A stretch of DNA of 64,000 nucleotides from Nocardioides sp. PD653-B2 (GCF_002117935.1 NZ_BDJE01000022.1:1-64000); one strand, 5' to 3'. Numbered from the stretch's first letter, positions 9,353 to 17,476 are shown. Notes: generated by a model from the letters alone, not told the origin. Made by a program: numbers and translations.

Positions 9353-9394
9353 CAAACGCCGCCGAGCGACCCTTTGGTCGTTCGGCGGCGTTTG
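9353..9394 (+). terminator. glnA terminator hairpin
   Basis: A 19-bp stem (CAAACGCCGCCGAGCGACC paired with GGTCG..TCGGCGGCGTTTG, one G-T pair) with a 4-base loop, ending in TTTGCTGTTGG. It lies 65 bases after the glnA stop. It may also mark the host-ICE junction, because int/xis follow immediately. An imperfect copy of one arm (AACGCCGAACGACCGC) sits about 40 bases upstream. Confidence 0.8.
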
Positions 9395-9591
9395 CTGTTG
9401 GTAGCGGCTCGTCTGTTACAAATCCGGTACAAATTTGGGTAGCGCCATCCCCTGCCACACGGTCCTCAGGCGCCGCTCCGGGTAGGTCGCGGGCCGGGTC
9501 GGTTGCCCGAGCCACCAGCCTGGCATCGCACAGTTCGGCGACCGCCCCCGCGATGCCCGAGTCATCTTGCTGCCACATCATTTCCACCGAC

Positions 9592-9627
9592 GTGATCGCT
9601 CCCACGCCGCCGTCGGACATAGGTGCC
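9592..9627 (+). promoter_or_regulatory. ICE promoter element 1 (xis-int)
   Basis: GTGATCGC, 20 bases, TAGGTGCC. One mismatch to the ICE consensus GTGATCGC-N20-TAGGTGAC. It ends 40 bases before the ATG of xis and points towards it. Confidence 0.75.
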
Positions 9628-9667
9628 CGTAGACCAACTGTCCGTCAACGCCGCGAGGAGGGGCTTG

Positions 9668-9943
9668 ATGATGGCAACGAACTCGAACGTGCCGGCTGTG
9701 GAACCGGGAATCTTTGGGCCGCGGCGGCGCGGAGGCCGAGGCAGCCGAGCACCCAGGCTGGTCGACGCCCAAGAACTGTGGGACATCGACGATGTCGCGT
9801 CCTACCTTGGCGTGACCAAGCAGACCATCTACTCCTGGCGGACGACCGGCTACGGCCCGGCCGGCTTCCGTGTCGGAAAGCACCTGCGCTGGCGGGCAGC
9901 AACCGTGATCAATTGGACGGTGCACCTCGAGGAGAATCAGTGA
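9668..9943 (+). CDS. Excisionase / MerR-like helix-turn-helix protein
   Basis: 91 residues. The core LWDIDDVASYLGVTKQTIYSWRTTGYGPAGFRVGKHLRW is the winged helix-turn-helix of excisionases and AlpA/MerR-type regulators that usually accompany tyrosine integrases. The product likely bends att DNA and steers int towards excision. ATG 9668 has GAGGAGGGG 4 bases upstream; an earlier GTG at 9623 would lie inside the promoter element and is rejected. It is 105 bases upstream of int and probably cotranscribed. Confidence 0.85.
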   Translation: MMATNSNVPAVEPGIFGPRRRGGRGSRAPRLVDAQELWDIDDVASYLGVTKQTIYSWRTTGYGPAGFRVGKHLRWRAATVINWTVHLEENQ

Positions 9944-10048
9944 AACCGAGGGGCCATCAGCCTCAGGCGGAATCGGTTCCAGCGCCACCAGGCCGCAGAT
10001 ACTCGTCAGCCTTGCTAGTCACCCGGTCGGAGTCTGCCAAGGACAGCC

Positions 10049-11236
10049 ATGGCCAGCGTTAGTCCCGGTAGGCCAGTGGACGACGGGAGCCCTCGTTACG
10101 TTGTGAACTATCGAGATCCCGAGGGGCGGCAGCGCCGCAAGACCTTCAGACGCAAAGCCGAGGCGGTCGCGTTCCGCAACACGGTTGAGGCGGACAAACT
10201 CCGTGGAACCTACCTTGATGTCGACGCCGGCAGAATCTCGTTTCGGACTTATGCCGAGGAGTGGCTCGGCAACCGGACCTTCAGTCCACTGACCTATGAG
10301 GCGACGGAGTTGCGACTCAGGCTCCACGTGTTCCCGACGCTGGGACACCTCGAACTGCGACAGATCAAGCCGTCGACGATTCAGAAGCTCCTGCGATCGA
10401 TGGAGATGGCCGAGACCTACCGGCGCGTCATCTTCTCCAATGTGTCTGCCATCTTCTCGGCCGCGGTCGACGACGACATGATTGCCAAGAATCCGTGCAA
10501 GGCCAGTTCAGTGACAAGGCCCGCAACGTCGCGCCGCAAGGTGGTGCCTTGGCCGTCCGAATGGGTCTCCTCCATGCACGACGCGCTTCCGCCCCAATAC
10601 AGGATCGCAGTCACGTTAGGTTCCGGGCTGGGACTACGCCAAGGCGAGGTATTCGGGCTCGCGGTCGAGGACATCGACTTCCTCCGCGGGGTCGTCGAGG
10701 TCAGGCGACAAGTCAAGGTGTTCGGAGGCAACCGCCTCGTCTTTGGCCTGCCGAAGGGCGATAAGACCCGCACCGTCCCCCTGCCCGAGAGCGTCGCAAC
10801 GGAGCTCAGCAGCCACCTCGCCACCTACCCGCGACGTAGCGTCACGCTCCCGTGGGGAACGCCCCAGGCGAACACGAAATCGAGCGCAGGACTCATACTC
10901 ACCACACGCGAGCGTTCTGCCCTCAACCGCAACTACTTCAACACACGGCTCTGGAAGCCCGGCCAAGCCCATGTGGGCATCGAGCAATCGCGTGACAACG
11001 GCATGCACGCCCTCCGCCACTGGTACGCCTCGGTGCTCCTAGACGCCGGCGAATCGATTCGCGCTGTGTCCGAGTACCTCGGCCACAGCGACCCCGGCTT
11101 CACCCTGCGCACCTATACCCATCTCATGCCCAGCAGCACGGAGCGAACCCGGGCAGCAGTGGATGCGGCCTTTGCAGCCGGGCGCCACGTGGGAGAAAGG
11201 GTCGACAGAGAACTCGAACAACCCTCTCGCGGCTAG
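10049..11236 (+). CDS. int: Tyrosine recombinase (ICE integrase)
   Basis: 395 residues. N-terminal Arm-type DNA-binding domain (RYVVNYRDPEGRQRRKTFRRKAEA), SAM-like core-binding domain about 70-165, catalytic domain after that. Catalytic residues are visible: R in GLRQGEVFGL, HxxR in HALRHWYAS, H in YLGHSDP and the nucleophile Y in LRTYTHLM. Such enzymes integrate and excise elements at short att sites. AAGGAC precedes the ATG. Codon use is less GC-biased than in the neighbouring chromosome genes. No tRNA gene lies next to it, so the target is probably the intergenic region after glnA. Confidence 0.95.
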   Translation: MASVSPGRPVDDGSPRYVVNYRDPEGRQRRKTFRRKAEAVAFRNTVEADKLRGTYLDVDAGRISFRTYAEEWLGNRTFSPLTYEATELRLRLHVFPTLGHLELRQIKPSTIQKLLRSMEMAETYRRVIFSNVSAIFSAAVDDDMIAKNPCKASSVTRPATSRRKVVPWPSEWVSSMHDALPPQYRIAVTLGSGLGLRQGEVFGLAVEDIDFLRGVVEVRRQVKVFGGNRLVFGLPKGDKTRTVPLPESVATELSSHLATYPRRSVTLPWGTPQANTKSSAGLILTTRERSALNRNYFNTRLWKPGQAHVGIEQSRDNGMHALRHWYASVLLDAGESIRAVSEYLGHSDPGFTLRTYTHLMPSSTERTRAAVDAAFAAGRHVGERVDRELEQPSRG

Positions 11237-11433
11237 CGGGCGCCAGCCCGAACAACGGCGTGTCTTGGAGCCGCCGGCCCACTGTCCGTCACCGTCGCTC
11301 CCGCCCTACGGTCCGACAACGTTCCCAGCTCCCACGCCCGTCGCGATCGGCGCTGACGCCCGTTCGCACCTGGATGGCAGAATCCCGGTGATGCCTACGC
11401 CAGACCCCTACTCCACTGTGGCCGGCTGATCGG

Positions 11434-12069
11434 GTGGCTGCACGATCATGGCGCGACAAGCGCATCGACGATCTCCTGGTGGCCGTCTCCGACCTCGGCA
11501 TGACGATGTCCCGCTCGGCTGCCGGCGAGTTGCTCGACGAACGGGTTCAGTTCGTCGCCGAGCGGATGCGCGTCACAGACACGACCGCCCGCCGGTACCT
11601 CACCGAGGACGCCCTCGTCGGCATGGCCAGGGAGATCGTCTTCGGCTTCGTCGAGGAGACACCGGGTGCGGACCTGATGAGCGCACCGCGGACCGCCGCG
11701 GTTCCCGTTAGGTTCGCCGGCAGGGTCTTCGCGGGGTTGGGCGAGGTTGTCCGCATCCTCCTCGTCGAGCGCGACGATCTCGAGCACACCCGCGATCGGG
11801 TGGCTCAGATCGCACACGCGCAGAGCCAACTCGGACTGCTGGTCCACGATCAGGTGGCCACCACCGGCTTCTACGACGAGCCGTCGGTCCAGATGCCCCC
11901 GGCGCTTCTCCTGCGCGTGGCGCGCATCCTGGAGACCGCCGCAGACCTGGTGGAGGATGGCCTGATCGGCTACCAGGTTGATCCGGAGGAGAGCGCTGGG
12001 CTCCCATCAGCATTCCGCCGCGACGTACGCCTGATGCGCACTATGGCCGGGCAGGAGTCGAGCGCGTGA
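11434..12069 (+). CDS. Hypothetical protein with N-terminal helix-turn-helix-like region
   Basis: 211 residues from a GTG. I do not recognise the family. Residues about 30-65 (LLDERVQFVAERMRVTDTTARRYLTEDAL) look like a helix-turn-helix or wing-helix segment; the rest is mainly helical (VFAGLGEVVRILLVERDDLEHTRDRVAQI, ALLLRVARILETAADLVED). It lies 200 bases after int, with no ICE promoter element of its own. Its stop overlaps the GTG of the next, broken gene, which suggests an operon. Possibly an ICE regulator. Confidence 0.6.
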   Translation: MAARSWRDKRIDDLLVAVSDLGMTMSRSAAGELLDERVQFVAERMRVTDTTARRYLTEDALVGMAREIVFGFVEETPGADLMSAPRTAAVPVRFAGRVFAGLGEVVRILLVERDDLEHTRDRVAQIAHAQSQLGLLVHDQVATTGFYDEPSVQMPPALLLRVARILETAADLVEDGLIGYQVDPEESAGLPSAFRRDVRLMRTMAGQESSA

Positions 12070-12269
12070 CCGAGGCCGAAGCACGAGTCTTCACCCTGTG
12101 GGCCACGGTGCAGGAGATCCCGCCGGACCACCGCGGCGGCGGCGGCTAAACCCTCGGCCGAGACGAGTTGACCGTCCAGGAGTCCGGCTACGACCAGGCG
12201 CTCGCGACCGCCCGACGCCGCGTTCGTGACGGGTGGCGAATCATCGCTCTGCGAGTCGAGCGCAACTAG
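12066..12269 (+). pseudogene. Small gene interrupted by an in-frame stop
   Basis: GTG at 12066 overlaps the previous stop (GTGA). The frame reads VTEAEARVFTLWATVQEI, then four glycines and TAA at 12147. It then continues without another stop as TLGRDELTVQESGYDQALAT and DGWRIIALRVERN to TAG at 12267. Both halves look like one 67-residue protein, so the TAA is probably a nonsense mutation (for example TAC to TAA). A 27-residue peptide is the alternative. Function unknown. Confidence 0.55.
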
Positions 12270-12388
12270 CAGCGGATGCGAACCCGCCCGTGCCCCTCCG
12301 CCGGTGCGCTCAGCGTTCTGCGTCATGACGGTGGCGAACCTGTCGGCTCGCCTGCCACGCCGCCGATCTTGCGAAAGCCCTCGCACAT

Positions 12389-12424
12389 CTGATCGCTCCC
12401 AAAGTCTGGGATCACCTAGGGGAC
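12389..12424 (+). promoter_or_regulatory. ICE promoter element 2
   Basis: CTGATCGC, 20 bases, TAGGGGAC. The right half ends 18 bases before the ATG at 12443, with the ribosome-binding site GAGGAGG in between. That leaves room only for a transcript starting at or just after the TAGGGGAC box, which supports a -10 role. Confidence 0.75.
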
Positions 12425-12442
12425 CAAACAGAGGAGGACCCA

Positions 12443-12757
12443 ATGAGCACTTCACCCGCGGAGCAGCCGGGCACCGGCATCGTCACCTTCACCCAGCAGG
12501 GCGACCGCGCCCTCGATCGCCTCGCCACCGATCTGGTCGACCACTGCGACGGCTCCACCGCCAGCGTCGCCGACATCCTCGAGCAGGTGCTGTCGGCCGA
12601 CATCGCCGAGCTCGCCGACAAGCTCGGCGAATCCCTCGTCGCCGGCGAGGCCGTTCCAGCCCCCGAGAGTCCCGACGATGCAGCCCGTCGACGCCTCGGG
12701 GCCGACCGGTCCACCGCCAGCGGCGCTCCTCCCCCGTCACCCCGGATCGGCCGTTGA
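12443..12757 (+). CDS. Small acidic hypothetical protein
   Basis: 104 residues, unrecognised. Residues 10-65 are helical and acidic (GIVTFTQQGDRALDRLATDL, VADILEQVLSADIAELADKL); the C-terminus is low complexity, rich in Pro, Ser and Arg. It starts with ATG after GAGGAGG and is driven by ICE promoter element 2. It precedes the AAA ATPase by about 100 bases across a large inverted repeat, so it could be a small regulator or partner of that protein; that is inference. Confidence 0.65.
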   Translation: MSTSPAEQPGTGIVTFTQQGDRALDRLATDLVDHCDGSTASVADILEQVLSADIAELADKLGESLVAGEAVPAPESPDDAARRRLGADRSTASGAPPPSPRIGR

Positions 12758-12808
12758 CACGCCCATCACATGCGCGAGCGCTCCTCCGGCCGAGTGAGCC
12801 GACTGCCA

Positions 12809-12852
12809 CCTAGACTGACCTAGAAAACCCCCTAAATCTAGGTGAGTCTAGG
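12809..12852. promoter_or_regulatory. Inverted repeat operator upstream of the AAA ATPase
   Basis: Two 16-base arms (CCTAGACTGACCTAGA and TCTAGGTGAGTCTAGG, one mismatch) flank a 12-base A/C-rich centre. Each arm holds two CTAGG half-sites 10 bases apart, one helical turn. The right arm ends at the ribosome-binding site AGGAAGG. It looks like an operator for a dimeric or tetrameric repressor, or an RNA hairpin that hides the ribosome-binding site. Confidence 0.6.
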
Positions 12853-12864
12853 AAGGTGGCGCTG

Positions 12865-14205
12865 GTGGATCAGAGCCCGTACACGCCCGGTGCTGGCCAC
12901 AACCCGCCCGTCCTGGCAGGACGCGACGGCCTTCTCCGTGACTGGCACTTGGTGCTCAACGACATTGTCTCTGGCGGCCGCGTCCGTGCCCAGGACATGA
13001 TCCTCGCCGGCCCGCGCGGAGTGGGGAAGACCGTCACGGTGAGCGCGTTCGCGGACCTGGCCAAGGAGCAAGGCTTCGAGGTGGTCAACCTCCAGGCTGT
13101 GTCGGGCCACGCTGGTCTGGTAGAGGCGCTGCTCCAGCGCGCTCGCACGCGCATGGCCGAGGAGGCCGGCCCGTGGCAGCGCGCCCGCAAAGCCTTCGAG
13201 CGGGTCGGCGGGGTCAACCTCAGCATCGCGGGCATAGGTGCCGGGATCGCCACTCGCCAATCCGACGCTCCAGCACCGGGCATGGATGCGGGAACGCTCG
13301 CTGACGCCCTGGCCATGCTGGCGGCCGAGGTCCGCAAGGACGCCCACAGCGGCGGCCTGCTGATCACCGTCGACGAGCTCCAGGTCGCCTCTGGCCCTGA
13401 CCTCGCCCTGCTCGCGGCGACGCTGCACCGACTCAACGTCGACCACTCCTCCGCGCCGGTCCTCTTCGCCGGCACCGGACTGCCCTTCACCCCCGATGCG
13501 CTCCGCAAGGCTGGCGTGACCCACCCTGACCGCCTCTTCGTGCTGGAGCCCATCCCCCTCACCCTCGAACCCGATGACGCCCGATACGCCGTGGTGGAGC
13601 CAGCACGCCAGGCCGGTGTCGCGTGGACCCCCGAGGCGGCGGCAGCTGTGGTCGAGGCCAGCAACGGCTACCCGGCCCACCTGCAGCTGTTCGCCCACGC
13701 CATCTGGACATCCGCCGCCGGGCCCGACCAGATCACCCTCGGCGACGTCGAAGCCGCACTCCCCCAGATCGCCGACATGCTCGAGCGCCGCACCCTTGGC
13801 CCCCGCTGGGACCGAATCAGCGATCGACAGATGGAGTTCCTTGCAGCCCTCGCTCTGCACGGCGGGCGCGCCTCGACAGCAGCGATCGCCAAGACTCTCG
13901 GTCGCTCGCAGCAAGAGCTGTCTTGGCTCCGTGAGGAGCTCATCGAGGAGGGCGACGTCTACGCACCCAAGCGCGGCCAGCTGGCGATGGCGGTCTCGCT
14001 CTTCAACCGCTACGTTCTGAGCCACTACGAACGCACAAGGCCCGAGGCAGCGACCGAACTGCTGAGCCTGCAGCAGATGATCGCGAACGCCGGGCTGGAC
14101 CCCTCAGCAGCGCACGCGGGCCCGGACATGCTGCGCCGAAGCGAGCAGAACGAAACCCGCCAGTTGCAACCGCCCAGCGGCGGATCTGGACGGCCGCGTT
14201 CCTGA
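12865..14205 (+). CDS. Orc1/Cdc6-like AAA+ ATPase
   Basis: 446 residues. AAA+ core: Walker A GPRGVGKTV (near residue 45), Walker B GLLITVDELQ (near 170), sensor-1 region VLFAGTGLPF. The C-terminal third (DRISDRQMEFLAALALHGG, AIAKTLGRSQQELSWLREEL) is a winged helix. This arrangement is found in archaeal Orc1/Cdc6 and in ATPases of actinobacterial plasmids and ICEs. A role in replication initiation or DNA transfer is likely but unproven. Start: AGGAAGG at 12850 is too close to the GTG at 12856, so GTG 12865 (8-base spacing) is preferred. Confidence 0.8.
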   Translation: MDQSPYTPGAGHNPPVLAGRDGLLRDWHLVLNDIVSGGRVRAQDMILAGPRGVGKTVTVSAFADLAKEQGFEVVNLQAVSGHAGLVEALLQRARTRMAEEAGPWQRARKAFERVGGVNLSIAGIGAGIATRQSDAPAPGMDAGTLADALAMLAAEVRKDAHSGGLLITVDELQVASGPDLALLAATLHRLNVDHSSAPVLFAGTGLPFTPDALRKAGVTHPDRLFVLEPIPLTLEPDDARYAVVEPARQAGVAWTPEAAAAVVEASNGYPAHLQLFAHAIWTSAAGPDQITLGDVEAALPQIADMLERRTLGPRWDRISDRQMEFLAALALHGGRASTAAIAKTLGRSQQELSWLREELIEEGDVYAPKRGQLAMAVSLFNRYVLSHYERTRPEAATELLSLQQMIANAGLDPSAAHAGPDMLRRSEQNETRQLQPPSGGSGRPRS

Positions 14206-14570
14206 GTGGCGGCGCGCACTGCTAACGAGCGGTGGTGGCATAACAGTCTTGGAGCGGCCGAACACGGACCGCGACAGCCCGCGCGGCGCTAGAGCTGGGA
14301 GCGGACCACTCGCAGCATGGGCCCAGTCACGTCGGACAGCAGCGCGAAGGGGCTGCAGCGGCGCTACGTCGGCCATCTCGTCGAGCAACTCGGAGTGTCG
14401 TCTACCGTCAGTGTCTCCATCGTCGGGGCGCAGTAGGCGCTCCACTCGCTTGACCGCCGCGGCGAGCCGGCGATAGGCCTCGACATCGTCGACGACGGCC
14501 AAGAGTCGACGCCCCGGTGCCAGCCCTGACGCGGGCCGGGCTGAGCATCTGTGAGATTTCTTCGCGTCCG
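14206..14570. other. Intergenic stretch with a possible reverse gene remnant
   Basis: No clear gene. On the minus strand, bases about 14510 to 14290 read like protein (VDDVEAYRRLAAAVKRVERL, then HSELLDEMADVAPLQPLRAA). The frame has only weak start candidates (TTG) and runs on into the 3' end of the AAA gene. It may be a decayed or very short gene. Nothing else was seen. Confidence 0.25.
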
Positions 14571-14606
14571 GTGACCGCCCCGGAGGGTCGACCTTCCTTT
14601 GGTGAC
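14571..14606 (+). promoter_or_regulatory. ICE promoter element 3 (degenerate)
   Basis: GTGACCGC, 20 bases, TTGGTGAC. Two of 16 positions differ from consensus but the spacing is exact. It ends 34 bases before the GTG at 14641. Confidence 0.55.
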
Positions 14607-14640
14607 TGAGAGATGACCCCGGTCCACCAAGGAGCTGCAC

Positions 14641-14805
14641 GTGAGCACGCCCACCGACTCCCCGTCCGCCGCGGCCGACCGTGACCCGGTTCAGGAGGCC
14701 CGCGCCCACCTCGAGCAGGCCCTGGCGGCGCTCGATCGACTCCGCGAAGTTCTGCCGCCTCCCAGCACTCCCCCGCCCGAAACCGCAGGCGGTGAGTCGG
14801 CATGA
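14641..14805 (+). CDS. Small coiled-coil hypothetical protein (54 aa)
   Basis: GTG start with AAGGAGC 5 bases upstream. The peptide has a helical heptad-like centre (PVQEARAHLEQALAALDRLR) and a proline-rich tail. Its stop overlaps the next start (ATGA), so it is coupled to the 237-residue protein that follows. First gene of the operon driven by ICE promoter element 3. Function unknown. Confidence 0.6.
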   Translation: MSTPTDSPSAAADRDPVQEARAHLEQALAALDRLREVLPPPSTPPPETAGGESA

Positions 14806-15515
14806 CCACCGACACCACCCTGAGCGCCGCCGACGCCGTGTTCGAGGCCGAGCAAGCCGTGAGCAGGGCCCGCTGGGTCGTGGAGGAGATCCAGGAGACG
14901 ATCACCTCCGCGCTCCGCGTGCTCGACGACGCCGAGCTCGACTCGGCCAAGGCCAAGCTGTCCGAGCGCGGCTCCTTCTACCTCGAGGCCGCCGGCGAGC
15001 ACCTAGGACGCTTGCGCACGCGGTGCAACGACATGCCTGACCTCACTCACGGCCTGTTCGTGCACCTTAATCGCGCCTCGCAGTCCGTCACCGACGCCCG
15101 CACCCTCCTCGACCTGGCCGACACCTCCGATCCCGTCATCGCCAGCGAGGTCGCGCAACTAAAGCCGCGCATCGCGGTCGTCGGCGAGATGGTCGCCCTG
15201 GCCAAGCCGGTCGCCCAGTTGGCTGCCCAGCACGTCGAGACCGCGCACCAGGCCAGCCGGGACGTCACTGCACTGGGTCTGCTGGAGCCGGTCAGCCTGG
15301 AGCGAAGCATCGCGACCGCCGGCAAGGAGCTCGGCCGCGCCGACGAGGACGTGCGCCTGCTCGGCAATGTCGTCGACCACGCCGCGGCCAGCGCCCGAGA
15401 GTCGGCCGGCATAGCCAGCGAGATCACCGACAACGCCCGCCGGCGGATGTCCGAGCAGAGCCGGGACCCGATCACAAGCCCCTCGCAACCGGCGCCCAGG
15501 CCCCCGGGACGATAG
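14802..15515 (+). CDS. Helical hypothetical protein of the ICE
   Basis: 237 residues, predicted all-helical, no membrane segment, acidic. Repeated alanine-rich helices such as AVFEAEQAVSRARWVVEEIQ and HVETAHQASRDVTALGLLEP suggest a coiled-coil bundle. It is translationally coupled to the small coiled-coil protein upstream (4-base overlap) and ends 7 bases before the DnaA-domain-IV-like gene. No known family recognised; a structural or partner protein of the DNA-binding protein downstream is a guess from position only. Confidence 0.65.
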   Translation: MTTDTTLSAADAVFEAEQAVSRARWVVEEIQETITSALRVLDDAELDSAKAKLSERGSFYLEAAGEHLGRLRTRCNDMPDLTHGLFVHLNRASQSVTDARTLLDLADTSDPVIASEVAQLKPRIAVVGEMVALAKPVAQLAAQHVETAHQASRDVTALGLLEPVSLERSIATAGKELGRADEDVRLLGNVVDHAAASARESAGIASEITDNARRRMSEQSRDPITSPSQPAPRPPGR

Positions 15516-15522
15516 GGGAGCC

Positions 15523-16461
15523 ATGGACCTCGACCAGGGCGGCCGCCAGCTGGCCGGCCTCATCCTCGACGCGGCCGGCCGCGGCCAGCACGACCAAGTG
15601 GCCGACCTGATCGCACCGCTCGATGCCGAGCAGCTGCGATCCCTGGTGACGGTGCTGGTAGTCCAGGTCGACCAGAGCGCACCGGCCTCCTCGGCAACCG
15701 GCCCCGCCGCGGTGTGCGAGCTGGCCGTCAACGCCGCGGCGCCGATGTTCGGCACCACCCCGGAGGCGATCCTCAGCGCCGAGCGCAGCCGACCGGTCAG
15801 CGACGCCCACGCGGTGGCCATGACCGCCGCCCGCGAGACCGGCCTGTCCCTGCCGGCGATCGCCGAGCACTTCAACAAGGATCACGGCTCGGTGATCCAT
15901 GCGGTCCGCCGCACCGCCGAATGGCCCCGGCTGGCCGACGCCGCCGCCCGGGTGAGCGAGCACGTCAACAGCCGCTACACCGCCCGCCTCCCCCGAGGCG
16001 AGGAGAACGTGGTCAACCTCCACCAGCAACCACCGGCCTCGACGTTCGAGCCCGATGGCCCGGTCGAGCACGCCGTGGCGGCGGCCGCCGCGGCCTTCAC
16101 CACCACACCCGAGGTCCTCCTGGGTGCCGACCGGAGCCGGGCGGCCACGGACGCCCGTGCGGTGGCCATGACCGCCGCCCGCCAGCCCGGCCACAGCCTG
16201 CCCACGATCGCCAGGCACTTCAACCGCGACCACACCACGGTGCTCCAGGCGACCCGGCGCATCGAGAAGACCCCGCCACTGCGGGACCTGGCCGCGAAGA
16301 TCGCCGCAAATCTCCCCGAGCAGCCGGCCAGCACCGGCGCCGGCCGGCTCGACGTCGACGAGCAGGCCCCTGAGAGCGGCCGACGCTCCCCCGGGCGGCG
16401 CGAGCAGCAGCGTGCGATCCCTGTTGCCGGCGAGCGTCCGCAGCTGAGGGTCGCCCGGTGA
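15523..16461 (+). CDS. Tandem DnaA domain IV (Bac_DnaA_C-like) DNA-binding protein
   Basis: 312 residues. Two copies of a domain resembling the DNA-binding domain IV of DnaA: residues about 65-140 (AVAMTAARETGLSLPAIAEH, FNKDHGSVIHAVRR) and 181-258 (AVAMTAARQPGHSLPTIARH, FNRDHTTVLQATRRI). The second fits the DnaA signature (IAxxFxRDHTTVxxAxRxI) better; the first has G in place of the first T. There is no AAA+ domain and no DnaA domain I. It should bind DnaA-box-like DNA, perhaps two boxes at once; a perfect DnaA box lies at 19012. It could mark the ICE origin or compete with host DnaA. RBS GATAGGGGAG precedes the ATG. Confidence 0.8.
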   Translation: MDLDQGGRQLAGLILDAAGRGQHDQVADLIAPLDAEQLRSLVTVLVVQVDQSAPASSATGPAAVCELAVNAAAPMFGTTPEAILSAERSRPVSDAHAVAMTAARETGLSLPAIAEHFNKDHGSVIHAVRRTAEWPRLADAAARVSEHVNSRYTARLPRGEENVVNLHQQPPASTFEPDGPVEHAVAAAAAAFTTTPEVLLGADRSRAATDARAVAMTAARQPGHSLPTIARHFNRDHTTVLQATRRIEKTPPLRDLAAKIAANLPEQPASTGAGRLDVDEQAPESGRRSPGRREQQRAIPVAGERPQLRVAR

Positions 16462-16976
16462 AGGCCCTGATCGGCCTGGCCGCGGCCGCGCTCCTCGCGC
16501 TCACCGGCGGGATCAAGGCCGCCCTGCCCGGAGCCAAGACAGGCCCCGAACCAGCCGAGGGCAAGGCCACTCAGGTGCCCGTGACCGCGGTCGTCGACGG
16601 CGACACGGTCCGCGTCGAGACCCCGGCGGGCGCAAGCTCGACCGAGTCCGCCTGCTCGGGATCGAAGCCCCCGAAGTCGCCCACCCGCCGGAGCCGGCCG
16701 AGTGCTACGCCGAGGACGCCACCGGCCTGCCGGAGCGACTCGCGCCGGTCGGCAGCACCGTTGGGCTGGGCACCGACACCGCCCAGCCCAACCGCGACCG
16801 CTACGACCGGCTGCTTCGCTACGTCGACCACGACGACGTCGACGTAGCTCGCGAGCCTCTGGCCGGCGGCGCCGCCCGCCGCTACGAAGCCGACAGGCGC
16901 TCGGCCGCGAAGAGTCGTTTCCGCGGCCGCCGACGATGCCCAGGGCGCTGAGCGCGGCCTGTGGGGCAACTGCTGA
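16458..16976 (+). pseudogene. Frameshifted thermonuclease (SNase-like) gene
   Basis: The frame starts MKALIGLAAAALLALTGGIK (export signal) and reaches VTAVVDGDTVRVETPAG, the first SNase strands. From about 16630 the family sequence continues in another frame (KLDRVRLLGIEAPEV, then PNRDRYDRLLRYV), as if one base were lost. From about 16920 it returns to the first frame (ADDAQGAERGLWGNC, stop 16974), as if one base were gained. The repaired protein would have about 172 residues with the catalytic DGDT and DRYDRLLRYV segments. Either an inactive nuclease gene or a pair of sequencing errors. It overlaps the upstream gene by 4 bases. Confidence 0.75.
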
Positions 16977-16994
16977 GAGCCAGGGAGGCAGGTC

Positions 16995-17444
16995 ATGGAC
17001 GAGCAGGTGACGACCGCCGCGAAGACGCTCGTCCGGTGGTGCTACGTCCGTGGCTTCGACGAACGCGCCCTCGGCTGCAGTGAGGAGCTGCTCAAGGCGG
17101 CGGCCGACCAGGCGCTCGGTCGAGCGGCGCCGGCGCACCTTGAGCATTCGCTGTGGCAACAGACCGCCGCGCTGCTGCGCCAGCGAAGCGACTGGGACCG
17201 TGAGCACCAGGTGAGCGCACCGACGTCGGCGGCGTGCCTGCCCTGTGCCGTGGCGGTCGACCAGTGCCCCACCCACGCCGGCCGGCGATGTCGTGCCTGC
17301 GGTGGCCAGCTGCACCGCATCGTCGTCGACGAGGGCTTCGACACCCACCCGTGCTGCGACCGGCCCGGCGCGAACGGGTCCCTGGCGTTCCTCGAGCACA
17401 CCGCGCAGCTGCTGGGAGCCACGCTCCTGGCGCAGCGGGCCTGA
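16995..17444 (+). CDS. Hypothetical protein with cysteine-rich zinc-ribbon-like centre
   Basis: 149 residues, not recognised. The first half is helical (TLVRWCYVRGFDERALGCSEELLK). Residues about 75-125 hold clustered cysteines: CLPCAVAVDQC, CRACGG and HPCCDRPG, suggesting one or two zinc-binding knuckles. GGGAGG precedes the ATG. It is the last gene before a new ICE promoter element and follows the broken nuclease gene. Confidence 0.6.
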   Translation: MDEQVTTAAKTLVRWCYVRGFDERALGCSEELLKAAADQALGRAAPAHLEHSLWQQTAALLRQRSDWDREHQVSAPTSAACLPCAVAVDQCPTHAGRRCRACGGQLHRIVVDEGFDTHPCCDRPGANGSLAFLEHTAQLLGATLLAQRA

Positions 17445-17476
17445 GCGGCCCGGGGCGCCAACACGGATCAGCGGAA

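Noticed and set aside
9288..9600. tRNA gene as integration target
   Set aside because: No cloverleaf could be drawn; the hairpin there is a terminator.
9306..9620. Reverse 104-codon frame between glnA and xis
   Set aside because: Includes both arms of the glnA terminator and has its start inside promoter element 1; no ribosome-binding site.
14571..14606. Promoter element 3 as chance match
   Set aside because: Considered because of two mismatches, but kept since spacing, orientation and distance to a start codon all fit.
14104..14709. Reverse 201-codon frame after the AAA ATPase
   Set aside because: Overlaps the 3' end of the AAA gene and the 14641 gene; only its middle looks coding, so reported as a possible remnant.
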